DNA from: Apiotrichum sp. Y4204
Lineage: Eukaryota; Basidiomycota; Tremellomycetes; Trichosporonales; Trichosporonaceae
Assembly (NCBI GenBank): GCA_025531455.1
Contig: JAMYHL010000061.1
Coordinates: forward strand, 184,569 to 248,568
Length of the DNA stretch: 64,000 nucleotides
Direction: 5' to 3'
This document shows, piece by piece, positions 11,545 through 22,980 of this stretch (positions are counted from its first letter, which is position 1; every line of letters begins with the position of its first letter). A program made the translations under genes and the position numbers. Under the pieces are notes generated by a model, which worked only from the letters and a program-made list of their open reading frames with translations, had not been told where the DNA came from and searched no databases.

Positions 11545-14500
11545 CTACGACCACTCGCCAGTCTGCATAAGCTTGGCGAACACGCCGCCGCGTGCAGCAA
11601 GCTCATCAAACGTGCCGTCCTCGGCAACACGCCCTTCGTCGAGGCACACGATGCGGTCGCAGCGCCGCATCGCCTCGATCGAGTGCGTGATAAAGATGGT
11701 AGTCGAGGTCTGCCGTCAGCAAAAAAATCAAACATTGTACTCACCTCCTTGACGTGCGAGATTGTGTCGAGGAGAATACGCTGGTTTTCGACGTCGAGCG
11801 CCGACGTGCATTCGTCCAGGATACAGATGACGGCGTGGCGCACGAGCGCGCGTGCAATCTGCAGGCGCTGCGCCTGCCCGCCCGAGATGAGCGCCGCATT
11901 CTCCCCGAGGCGCGTGTCGTATCCGTCGGGGAGGCTGAGGATGAAGCCGTTGATGTTGGCGTCCTTGCACGCGCGGATGATTTCGGCGCGGTTAATGCTC
12001 GGCGCGCCATATGAGACGTTTTCCGCAACACTCGCGTCGAAGAGGTTTGCCGTCTGCGAAACGACAGCTATGTGGTTGCGCAGGTACGTCACCTCGGCGT
12101 TGGCGAGGGTGTACTCTCCAAAGCGGATGATTCCGGATGTCGGCTCGTACAGCCGCTGGATAAGCGCTGCGATGGTAGACTTGCCACTTCCTGATGGGCC
12201 GACGATCGCAATGCTCTCATAAGGGCGGATCACGAGCGAGAGGTTGCGCAGAACGGGCACGTCTGGCCGCGTGGGATAGGAGAATGACACGTTCTCAAAG
12301 GAAATGTCGCCCCGGATCGGGTAGCGCTGGAAACCCGACTTTTCGACCGTGTCCGTGCCAAGCGAGTGAATCCGGTCAAAGTCGGCTGCAGCTGCGCGGC
12401 TCTTCGCCACCTGGGGCACTGGCGTCAGCTCTATCCACAAGAACAGCTCACAGAAAACCACGACTTGGCTGGAAAAGTTGATGGCAAATAGGATAAGAGT
12501 GTACACGAGAATCAGGGTTGCAAAGTTGATGAGGCCGTCTCTCATCATCGCCGCCCCAGCGTACAACATGACCACCTGAGAGAAGAGCGGCATGCCGAGG
12601 TTGAGGCTGAAACCGATAGCCGTGAGCCACGCCATGGTAGTTGCGTGCGACCGTGTGCGTGCGGTCTCGTCAACAAAGCGCGTGTAGAAGCTTGACTCGA
12701 GGGCCATTGCGCGGATGCCGCGAATATTCGCCACAGCCTTTCGTCAGTGCCTACCTTCACGAGTACTCACCTCATAGAACGTCTTGGCCACCGCCTCGCG
12801 ATACCGCTTGTTCCTGTTCTCGACAAAGCCGTTTGCGGCATCCGAAAGCATGATCACACTGATGAACACCGGGGCAATCGCCAGGCCAACAAGGGTGAGC
12901 CTCCACGACGTAGCCATGGCCCACGCAAAGCTCCCGACAAGGAGTACGATAATCGTGAGGAAGGCGGGCAGAACCGAGCCGATCAGAAGGCGCATGTCGT
13001 CCACATCCTTGATGAGGTTCTGGACGAGGCGGGGAGGCGAGTGCTCGGGCTCGTCAAACCACTTCATGTCCTGCATCACGACCTTTTCGAACGCCTCGCG
13101 GCGGATCTGCGCGGTCCACTGCGCGCCGACGCGGTTGACCATCCATACTTTCATAAACTCCGCCACTGCCTGTCCGGCCGCAACTCCGACGAGCTGGCCG
13201 ACGCGGGGAATGACGAGGGACGTGTCCTTCGAGCCGAGGAGAACAATGAGGCGCGAGATAGAGAAGGAGAAGATGGGCGTGCTCATGCCAAAGGTGAGCG
13301 CGGCGGCAAGGGCGACAAAGAAGAGTGGCTTGTTGGGGATCGTGGGATACCACCGCGGAATGAGGCGAAGCGTTCCACCCTGCTTGGGGGTCATCTTGGC
13401 TTTCAACTGGCGGAGTCCTGGGGAAAGCGGAGGATCAGACGTGACAATCTCTATCTTCGATTCCTGGAAGCGCTCTTCGAAACGCTGGGTAGAGGAAGGC
13501 CGACAATACGGTCCATTGTGGAGGTCCTCCGATGTCCAGCTGAGACGTCGCTGAGCGGGGGTGAGCGACTGCCGAGTAGCCGATTCGCTCCGGGCATGGA
13601 AGTGATTCGAGGACTCTCTCCGATGAGAAACGGAACGCCTCTTTGAGACTGACTCCCTTCGAGACAACTGCCTTGAGAGACCGGAAGGATCCTCCTGTAG
13701 GCTGTCGACACTGTATATCTGGCGCTGTGAGCCGAGATACTCGTCTCCCAAGCCGTAGAAGCTAGAGATGCTCAATGGTCGCCCGCGCTGTCCCGCCTGA
13801 GTGTCGGCTTCCGCGTCTTCTATAATGTCCTGCACGGTGCTAGAGTCGCGCCACGCATTCTCCGTCCGCGGCGGGAGGGGCTGCAGCACCTGCTCCTTGG
13901 CCATTGTCGCAAATACGCAGTTCAGCTTCATGAGATCGGCGCGATATCCCTGTTCCTCGATCATGCCATTGCTCATGACATAGACAAAATCGTTGGCCCC
14001 AATCTGGGTCAGGTCGTGGGTGATAACAATGGTCGTGCGATTCTGGCGCCACTTCTTGATGTCCTCAAAGACGTTTACACGGGAAGTGACGTCGAGTGCC
14101 GAAGTTGCCTCGTCGAGAATGAGCACTGTCGGGTCTCGAATACGCGCCCGTGCAATCGCCAGGCGCTGCCGCTGTCCTCCCGAAAGCTCGGACCCGCCGT
14201 GTCCGAGCTTCGTGTCGTACCCGTTAGGAAGGGAGTCGATAAAATCGTGAATGTCCGCCATCTGGCAAGCTTCAATCACTTCCTCGCGGGTGACGTCCTC
14301 GGGGCGGCGTGCCGCGCCTCTCCAGTCGACGGATGAGCCGACAAGACCAAGTGCAACGTTTTCGTGCACCGTCATATCAAACAGAATGCACCCCTGCTGC
14401 ACGGCGGCAATGTGTTCGCGAGAGTATTCACGAGGCACAGAGGACAACGGGAGATTGTCGAGCGTGATGACACCCGAGTCGGGCTCGTACATCCTGAGCA

Positions 14501-16273
14501 GGAGTTGTGCGATTGTCGACTTGCCTGATCCCGAGCCGCCGACGATAAAGGTCATCTCGCCGGTGGGCACGAAGAGTGTGAGGCCGCGGAGGACGGGCAC
14601 GTTGGGGCGAGATGGGTACGCGAAGCACACATCATTAAAGTCAAATGCACCGCGGCAGATCGCGGGCGTGCGGACCGAAGACGGCGTGGGAGGGGAAAGG
14701 ACGTCCTTGTCTGTGGAAGACGCCATCTCATCGCGGATCACGGTGAGGAGCGAGGCAAGAGACATCTTGCCCTTTGTAAGAATAAGGAGCTGGGACGTTA
14801 CGGTCTGAATCATGGCGCTTGCGAACAGACAGGCCCAAAAAGCTGTGGTAGTCTTGGCCACCGTCGACTTTCCCTGTGCGACGAGGATGATAGCGTACCA
14901 GAATCCAACGGCGAACATGAAGAGCAGCAGAAAGGTAACACTCGCGTTGGTCGTGGCCCAGCGCCACGCCTGGCGGTACAGCGCATTGCGAGCGGTGTTG
15001 ACCATCTTGGAGAACCTGTTGCTCTCAACTGTTTGTGCGTTGAAGGCTTTGACTGTGGCGATCGAGTTGGTCGTCCGGTCCACGAGCGACGATGCCTCGG
15101 CAAACGCGCGCCTCTCATCCATAGACAGTGGCGCTTGGAGACGTTGGTTGATTCCGTGGATGAGTGTGACGATCGGGTAAGGCGCCAGCACCACGAGAGC
15201 CAGGAGAGGCGAGTTGACGAATCCAATCACGATGCAAATGATAATGGCCATCGAGTACTGGGCGGTCAAGCCGAACGCCAGGCCTGCCATGCGGACTTCG
15301 TCGGTTTCACTGCCATCAGTACGGGGTCCGTAGGCACACAACAAACCACCCACCGTGCAAACTTGCCCATTAGGCCGCCAGCTCCAATCTCGTTTGATGA
15401 CTTCTCGGCGCCCCGGAGGCCCATGCCCGTATCAAACCACTTCATCGGCTTGTTCTGCACGCCGTCAAAGATCTTGCGGCGCAGGGCCTCGGCGGTGTAT
15501 TCTCCAAAGTAACCCCACAGGACGTTCATGAGGTAGACAGTAATGGTGCCCCCTCCGGCCGTGAGCGCAAACTTCATGATAGTTTGCCCGACGGAACGCA
15601 TGAGTGCTTTCTTTTGTTCCTCGGTCGCCGTCCCCGCAGTTGGAGGAAACTCGGTAAAGGCTTGGAAGACATCGCCCATCATGATGGCAATGAATGGCTG
15701 CACACCCGCGCTCACAAAGGAGAAGAACAATGCGAGCACGAGAATGTACCACGTGCGGCTCCACGGGCACACCGTGAAGAGGCTGCGGAAGCTAGGTGGG
15801 ACGGGCGGCAGCGGCTCAACCTCCCCCGGCGACGGGGGCGAATAGTCGGATTCGGCGGGTTTGGGCGGGTTGACAAGATTGATCGCCGACCCGCGCTTGT
15901 GAATGGTTGATTCATCAGGGCTCGGGCTGCGTCCAGTGATGGGTTGGTAGGCCTTGAACGGCTTATGATGCGCCGGCGCTGGCTCGTCGGGATGAATTGG
16001 GCTCTGGGTATTGCGGCGGGAGCGGACCTCGTCCATGAGAATCTCCTGCATCGACTCGCGATTGTGAGATGCCGACAGCTGGTGGTACCCCCTTGCGGAG
16101 CGCCAGTTGCCGTTCATTGTGTCGCTGTTATTGGCCGTAGTGGATCGGCGACGTTTAGAGGACGAAGATGGAGCAGAGACCTCTTCTTGCGACGCCGACC
16201 GCTCACGCTTTTGGACGAGCGCGGCGGGCGGCTGGATAGACTCCTGGTCCCACAGTGGGTAGGGGGAGGTCAT
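11545..16273 (-). CDS. STE6: ABC transporter, Ste6-type pheromone exporter / MDR (full transporter)
   Basis: Full-length ABC-B exporter of 1538 residues, two membrane domains alternating with two ATPase domains. Exons are 15354-16273, 12771-15309, 11745-12737 and 11545-11709. Residues 1-160 are a hydrophilic extension. NBD1 has Walker A GGSGSGKST (about 564-572), signature LSGGQ (about 682) and LILDE (to about 707). NBD2 has Walker A GPSGSGKST (about 1333), signature ISGGQ (about 1437), catalytic LDE (1460-1462) followed by Cys where Ala is usual, and FITHS as H-loop. A Ser/Arg-rich linker of some 120 residues separates the halves. Both ATP sites look intact. Ste6 exports farnesylated a-factor-like mating pheromone; a general MDR role is the alternative. 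The layout and long N-terminal extension suggest Ste6 rather than a mitochondrial half transporter. Confidence 0.85.
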
Positions 16274-17720
16274 GATGGTTTCGGATGGGTCTGGGATAGA
16301 CGGTCAGCCGGTTCTCAATACGACCACGATGGCCGGAGAAGTCGGGCGTGGTGGTCACGGTCGATGAGCGACTAGCAGCGAGCAGTGGACAGATGTTTCT
16401 CTGACCGCGACAGCACAGGGTTGCTCAAAGGGGTGGATGGCCGAAGCGAAGGATGGCGTTGACGATGGCGAGACAGTAAGAGACACGAAAGAAGGTGAGG
16501 GTGAGTAGGTAAGTGCAGGTGTGAGCAACAGTGGGCAAGTGGGTGGGACCGAGAGGGTGTGTTGCAATGTTGTTGACTTTTGTTTTATTGTTCTGATCCG
16601 CGCGCGACGGCAATCCGGGGGCTGTCACCTAGGGCACACACACCAGAACACCCAGCACACCCAGTCCCCCATCGTTCTGTGTGTTCCCACTCGATCCAAT
16701 ATCCGAGTCCAATGCCGACCAGGTGGTCAGTGCGTGGTACTCTGTGTGTCATGGCGTCCAAAGTGGAAGTGAAGGACACAAGCCCAACTTGAAGATACAG
16801 AGTACACGAGAGGGTCAAAAGTGATGCAGAACGGAACAGGTCATGGCTGGGCGATCCGCGCGGTCGCTTTCAGACTGCAGTCCATGCCAGCGAGAGGCAT
16901 GTCAGGAGGGTGTCGAGGAGACGAAGAGCCATGGATCAATGGAGCCACTCCCAAAACAGGCACTCTGCACCATTTGAGCAAGAGCGATGGTGAGGAATGT
17001 GGTGTGTTTCGACACACAGTACAAGACAATGTGGCGTTGTGGTGGCGTGTGTATCGGAGCCAGGTGTGTACGAGAAGCCAATGAGCAATGGTGGTGTCGC
17101 GCTGTGTATGCTGCAAGCTGTGTGGGGGCTGAATCAGGCCCATTTGGACAGATGGGGAATGAGAGTTTTACCAAGGACAGAGGGCAGAGAGGATGAGCGC
17201 CGGAGCGATGAGATGTGAGAGTTGCTTTGTCAGATATTGCTGGCCCACTCCCTACGACACACAACATGAATCAGGACTGTGTGAGAACCCGTCCCACGTC
17301 GGGCATGAGGGAGAGCGGCAGTAAGCCCAGTTCACGCCAGCAGCCGCCGTGGCGTTGACGTGCACGACAGACATGCGCGACATGAGAGCGAGTTGGGGCA
17401 GAATGGGACAGAGTGGATGGATTAATGTTCGTTGCTCAGTGTTCGTTGCTGCACGTTGTCCCACAAACATTGCGTGCTGTTGGTGGAACTGGTGCAGAGG
17501 TGTAGCAATGTGGCATCTGGCCACCTGGCCACTTAACCACTTGGGGGCGTCACTCACCACGCGATCTCCATCCACATTCACATTCATCATCTCGGCATCT
17601 CAGCCCTCCAATCGCCCACCATACCGAGCCCGGACCGCCGGGCCGGGCGGCATAACACGGCAACTACGGACGTCTCGGTCTCGGTGTAATTACGACCGTG
17701 GATGCAGGACGTGTGGGGTT

Positions 17721-17736
17721 GTGTGTGTGTGTGTGT
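17721..17736. repeat. (GT)8 microsatellite
   Basis: Eight perfect GT units, 66 bases before the dehydratase ATG and just upstream of the TATATA element. Confidence 0.9.
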
Positions 17737-17754
17737 TGCGCGGCGAGCGACCCG

Positions 17755-17761
17755 ATATATA
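17755..17761 (+). promoter_or_regulatory. TATA element of the sugar-acid dehydratase
   Basis: ATATATA about 41 to 47 bases before the ATG at 17802. Confidence 0.4.
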
Positions 17762-17801
17762 CCGCCGGGGACAGACGACTTGCTGCTGTTCCTCACACAA
17801 C

Positions 17802-19478
17802 ATGACTGCATCCACCATGGCGGGCAAGATCACCGACTTTAGCGTGCACGGTACGCGACCGCGACCGTAAAAAGAGGGGCTGACGGGCAGATGTGCGGTA
17901 CCCGACCAATGTGACCGGCGACGGCACGGACGCGATGAACAAGGAGTGCGATTACTCTGCGGCCTACGTGATTGTCCACACGGACACTGGCCTCTCAGGC
18001 CATGGCATGACATTTAGTGAGTTGGGACCCAATGGACCAAAAGGACCGACGACCGCGCAAACATGCTGCCCAGGATGTTTTGTTCTGACACGAAGCCATC
18101 GGCCGCGGCAACGAGATAGTCACGTACGCGATCAACGAGGTGGCGAAGCGCATTGTGGGCATGGACACCGAGGAGATCTTTGCGGACATGGGCGCATTCT
18201 ACTCTTTCCGTAAGTCTAGAATACTCTCCCAATTACCCTAACTCCCCAGTCGTCGCGGACCCGCAGCACCGCTGGCTCGGCCCGGAAAAGGGCGTGATTG
18301 CGCTCGCGACGGCGGCCGTGTCAAACGCCGTGTGGGACCTGTTCGCAAAGGCGCGGGGCAAGCCGCTGTGGAAGCTCGTGGCGGACATGACTCCCGAGGA
18401 AATTGTGCGCTGCACTGCGTTCCGGTACATTTCCGATGCGATTACAAAGGACGAGGCGCTCGCGCTCCTCCGCGAGCGGGAGGCCGGGAAAAAGGAACGC
18501 GAGGAAGAGGTCATTCGCCGCGGATACCCGGCCTACACTACCAGCGTGGGATGGCTGGGGTACGATGACGCAAAGGTCGAGCGGCTGACAAAGGAGGCGC
18601 TCGCGCAGGGCTTCAACCACTTCAAGCTCAAGGTCGGCGCCGACGTCGCTGATGACCTGCGTCGTGGAGGGCTTATCCGGAAGATTATTGACAATCCGGA
18701 TAATATCCCGGCGGACCGCAAAGTCGACCCCAAGACCGTGGTGGGGAAGAACGCCGGGCCGACAGGGTGCGTGCTCATGGTCGACGCCAACCAGGTGTGG
18801 GACGTGCAGGAGGCGGTCGACTACATGAAGCAGCTTGCGCCGCTCAAACCGTGGTTTATCGAGGAGCCGACCGCGCCAGACGATGCGGTGGGGCATGCTG
18901 CTATCCGCAAAGCGCTCAAGCCGTACGGTATTGGCGTCGCGACGGGCGAGCACGCGCACAACCGCATGACCTTTAAGCAGCTCCTCCAGCTCGACGCGAT
19001 TGATGTCTGCCAGATCGACTCGTGCCGCGTCGCAGGCGTCTCGGAACTGCTTGCAATCATGCTCATGGCCGCCAAGTTTGGTGTCCCCGTGTGCCCGCAT
19101 GCAGGCGGTGTCGGGTGAGTGCGAGACATCACAAGGGGTCACGTTAACGATAGCCTTTGCGAGCTGGTGATTCACCTCTCACTGATTGACTACATCTGCA
19201 TCTCGGGCTCGATGGAGCGCAATGTGTAAGCCTCATACCTGCTCAGAGTACACTAACACCCCAGGCTAGAGTACGTCGACCATCTGCACGGGCACTTCCA
19301 CTACCCGGTGTCGATCAACGAGAACGGGCGATACAACGTCCCGCTCGACGCCAAGGGCGGGTACTCTGTCGAGATGAAGGCCGAGTCGATCGCAAACTAT
19401 GCGTTCCCCGACGGCGCGTACTGGGTTGCCGCAGCCAAGGGGGAGAAGTTTGACGACCCCAATGCGGACCACCACTGA
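17802..19478 (+). CDS. Sugar-acid dehydratase, enolase superfamily (L-fuconate / L-galactonate dehydratase-like)
   Basis: Dehydrates a six-carbon sugar acid to its 2-keto-3-deoxy product, as human ENOSF1 and fungal LGD1/GaaB do. Exons are 17802-17850, 17891-18016, 18096-18209, 18250-19114, 19154-19225 and 19265-19478, giving 479 residues. The N-terminal capping domain reads DVRYPTN...GTDAMN..CDYSAAYVIV and GHGMTFTIGRGNEIV. The barrel has the KLK base motif in NHFKLKVGAD, Mg ligands in LMVDANQVW, WFIEEPT and GVATGEH, and the His in VCPHAGGVGL. All expected catalytic residues are present. Compared with LGD1 as I recall it, about 25 extra residues lie before VLMVDANQ (NIPADRKVDPKTVVGK). No targeting signal is seen. 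A second ATG 15 bases downstream is possible. Fuconate versus galactonate specificity cannot be decided here. Confidence 0.85.
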
Positions 19479-19914
19479 TGGATAAGATAGAAGGATGCTA
19501 CTTGGTGTCACCTCCAGCGTAAACGATAGGCAGCTGACACCACGGACACGCTGACAATGTAGCGACATGTGACTCTAGATCTCCGGTCTCTAGACCTCCG
19601 GTCCTTTTGCTTCAGTTGCAATGCCACTCACTCATATTTAGGCGCTATCCTCCCACATAGGGACTCCGGTCCTGCCTCCCTGGCAGCTTGGTAACAACAC
19701 GGTGGATCTAGACACTTTACATGTGGTGTCAAACTACGTATGCTAGCAAGGATAGTATGTGTGAATGCAGTGATGGAAGCGGGGGCATGAAATGGGAGTG
19801 CGGAAATGCGAGGTCGTGTCATGAAATAGTGTGGCTCATAGTAGTGTCGATTGTCCAGCGATATACCCATAGTCTAGTAAACAGAAAGTTGTGAGTCGTC
19901 GTGTCGGGACGCGG
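19479..19914. other. Convergent intergenic region between dehydratase and ferric reductase
   Basis: 436 bases holding two 3' ends. At 19574-19603 a 15-nt unit (TCTAGATCTCCGGTC) is repeated in tandem with one mismatch; a related CTCCGGTCC occurs about 60 bases further on. Nothing else is recognised. Confidence 0.5.
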
Positions 19915-22836
19915 TTACATCTCAAAGTCCTCCGAGTACATCGTGACGTAGCCGGAGGGGTCACCGCTGCGGATCTTGGCCGTGTCGATCGAGGATGAGA
20001 CGAGGTTGCGGAGTGAGGTGTTGAGGCCGCCAGGCCCGCAGGTGGCAATAATGGTCTGGCCCTGGGCGTTGGCCATCTCCTCTTTGAGGATGGTCTGCAG
20101 CGGCGGGCGGCCTGTATGCGCGTTCTCCGACATGAGTTTGGTGGCCATGTAGTCGCCCTCGTCGATCCAGAGCGAGTCGCCCTCGCAGTTGCCGCACGAC
20201 AGGCACGCGCTCCCGCCCTTGGCGTCGGGAGTGTTCTCGAGAAGAACCATGTCCTGGGTACGCGAGGTGAGCGCCTTGTAGTGCATGTGGTCGAGGAAGT
20301 GCTTGTCGAGCTTCTTGTCGTCAAGAGCCACGCCGCCAGCGAGAGTGGTCTGCGAGTCCTGGCGCGACATGGGTGGTGTAATGGAGTGGTCGTGGCCGTG
20401 AGCGACATTCTGGAGAGCGGTAGAGTAGCGGCGGAACTGGTTTTGCATGCGGGTCGTGTTGACGCGGCGGATGTTGAGCGGGGCGTGGGAGACACCGTGG
20501 GGCTGACCCTGGAAGTGCGGATACTCCGGTATGGCTTCCTGCTCGTTGCGCGAGATCATACGGCGGAGACGACCTTCCTCCTGGAAGAGACGGCTGAGGC
20601 GGCGGTCTTTGACGTCGTTGTTGTCGTCCTCACCATAGTAGTTGGTCAGTCCGCGGATGTCAGACTCGTCATAGGTGAGGCCGGTCTCGGGGTCGTAGGT
20701 TCCAGGCGCCGGCGGCTGATCGTGAGAGTGGTCAAGAGACAAGTCGTCGTCCGCGTCGTCGTAAGCGGACTTGCGCTGGCGGTCGACGGGAGCGGACTTG
20801 GCGCCGTTGGTGACATAGATGTTGATTTCAAGCTTGACGCGGTCAAGAGCGGAGCGGAAGCGGCAGAGCGCGGACGCCGCCCAGGTAATCTCGGCGTATT
20901 CACGGACAATCCAAACGAAGCGAACGCGACGGGTGGAACCGCTGTAGCCAGGCTCGTTCATCACAGTCGAGAGGTAGTCGCAAATGGCCATACCAAAGGT
21001 GACGCCCGAGCCGCCGCACACGATAAGCACGTTCGAGTACTCGGTCCAGGGAATACGTCCAGCGGAGCCCATGGGACCATCGACGCGCGCCTTTATGTGG
21101 ACGGGAGCCGACTTGTGGAGCATCGAGAGGCGCTTGTTGGCTGGCTTGAAGGAATGACGCATGCGCTCGAGGCAAAGGTTGTAGAGGTCCAGAGTGAGTC
21201 CTTTGCGCGCCTTGATGAGGAGGACAATCTCGCTGGGGTCATTGTTCGCTATGGAGAAGGGGTGGGTCTGAAAGTTGGAGAGCTCGGGGAGGGTGAGGAG
21301 GAGGGACTGGCCCGGGGCCCACTTCATCGGGCGGTGAGTGCGGATCGAGAGACGAATAGTCTTCGAGGGAAGAATCTGAGCCTGGGCGTAGCCCTCGGGG
21401 ATCTCGACAATGGCCCTGCCGCCTTCGGCCTCATACTTGTCATGGAAGGGGTTGGACGGGCGGTTCGTTTTGGTTCCAAAGACGCCGTTGATGTACGCAG
21501 TGCGGGTGAAGCGCGTCGCACGGTCACCGGCCCAGAGAACGAGACAGGCGCCGATCCAGTATCCGATGACGTGATGGTGCACAATGGCAAAGATAAAGGA
21601 GAGAAGGATGAAGACAACGTGGGAGAGATAGAAGAGTTCGTAGACACGGTCGCGAACCCATCGAAGAGACATGAACATGGCGGCGGTCATGAAAAAGTAC
21701 GAGGTAACGGCGCCACGGAAACGAGTTGCAATGAGCATGCAGACCCACATCGGGCGGCCGTCGTAATGCCAAATGAAGAGCTGAGTTGTCCAGAGGGCGA
21801 CATGAATGGTGACGAGCCACCAGACAAACCAGCCGCCGGCGCGGTGGAATGTGCCGACCTTGTCCCAGTGAAGAGCGGTAAACCATCTGGGAGTGAAGAA
21901 GCCAAAAGGACCCGACTTGAGCGCAAGTGTGACAATAAGGGGCATGACGGCAAAGGACATGTATCCAAAGCGGTTTCCTGCAGTCCAAAGCGACTTGTTG
22001 ATGTCGTCGTAGTGCTTGGGCCTGATGAGCTCGGTGGCGTAAATCTCGTCAATCATGTCGTCGTATGCGCGCTTGTAGTGGACGGCAGCCTTGTGGGTGC
22101 CGCCAAACACCCCATTGACCCCAGAAATGTGGTCGGGGCCGACGAGCGCCAGGCAGAGGATGAGTACGAAGACCATGGCCATGACCATGAGGTACGAGTT
22201 GGAGGGGAGCATGAACGACTTGTTTTTACCGTACCGGACGGATTTGCGGCGCATGCCCCAGCGGTTAAAGTACGCGCCAACGATGCCTCCAGAGACACGA
22301 AGGTGGTGAGAAACCGCATACGTGATGGCGATCGCGGCGATAACAAACCAGAAGATGTAGGCGTAGCGGTAGTTTGGAGCCCTGAGCTGTTAGACGCGTT
22401 TCAGAGGATCAGTGTGGTCGCGTGTCGGTGGACGGCATGCGCGCATGCACGGATGAACTGCACCAACTTACCAGGGATGGCCTTCGTGGGCATATATGAA
22501 TGCCCAGGTGTAGTCGGCGCCGGTGGGGAGCGCGGTGGCGGTGGTGGTGTGCGTGGGGCCGTACTGATAGACAATGTTGGCCACCCTGTCCGCCTCGAAC
22601 GCGACCCCAGTGTCGGTGGGTTTGGCATCCTGTGCCGCAGCCTGGGCGACCTTGCTGACGATCGAAGCGGTAGTGTCCGCCAACTTGGCGATGGCAGTGG
22701 CAACGGTCTCGGAGACCGCGTCCGCCGTCGAGGCGGCCGCGGGCGCAACGGCGTCCTTGGCACCCGGTGTCGAGCCAGCGAACCGGGTGATTGCGTCGAT
22801 AGCGTCCCCGACGGTATCGCGAGCAAAGATACCCAT
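19915..22836 (-). CDS. Ferric reductase-like transmembrane oxidoreductase (FRE family)
   Basis: Membrane flavocytochrome of 943 residues that passes electrons from NADPH through FAD and two haems to extracellular ferric or cupric ions, supplying iron uptake. Exons are 22472-22836 and 19915-22381. The haem domain has two His pairs in HX13H spacing: FHRAGG...TIHVALW (about residues 301 and 315) and SHVVF...IVHHH. The FAD site is HPFSIAN and the NADPH site is CGGSGVTFG. An insertion of about 190 hydrophilic residues, rich in Asp, Arg and His, interrupts the NADPH domain. After it comes a CLSCGNC cluster, and the usual ATCGPGG end motif follows. The N-terminal 120 residues are Ala/Thr-rich without a clear signal peptide. 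Metal specificity is inferred from family only. Confidence 0.87.
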
Positions 22837-22964
22837 CGTGAGTCTCGACTAGAAAGAGAAAGAAAGAAACGAAAAGAAAAGAAAGAAAGTGGGGTTGAAG
22901 AAAGAGAATGGGGGGAAGAAGATCCTCTTTTGGTATGCTCTGTGCCTTTTATGCAACCAGAGCT

Positions 22965-22980
22965 TGTGTGTGTGTGTGTG
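22965..22980. repeat. (TG)8 microsatellite
   Basis: Eight perfect TG units in the presumed promoter or leader of the ferric reductase, about 130 bases upstream of its start. Confidence 0.9.

Larger units (their letters stand above)
16274..17801. other. Intergenic region, divergent promoters of STE6 and sugar-acid dehydratase
   Basis: About 1.5 kb without a supported gene. Open frames on both strands are short and rich in Cys, Trp and Val, with no family resemblance. It contains a (GT)8 tract and a TATATA near the dehydratase start. Confidence 0.5.

Noticed and set aside
12747..13646. A 299-codon plus-strand open frame
   Set aside because: Antisense shadow of the Ste6-type transporter; composition is Arg/Gly/His-rich without family likeness.
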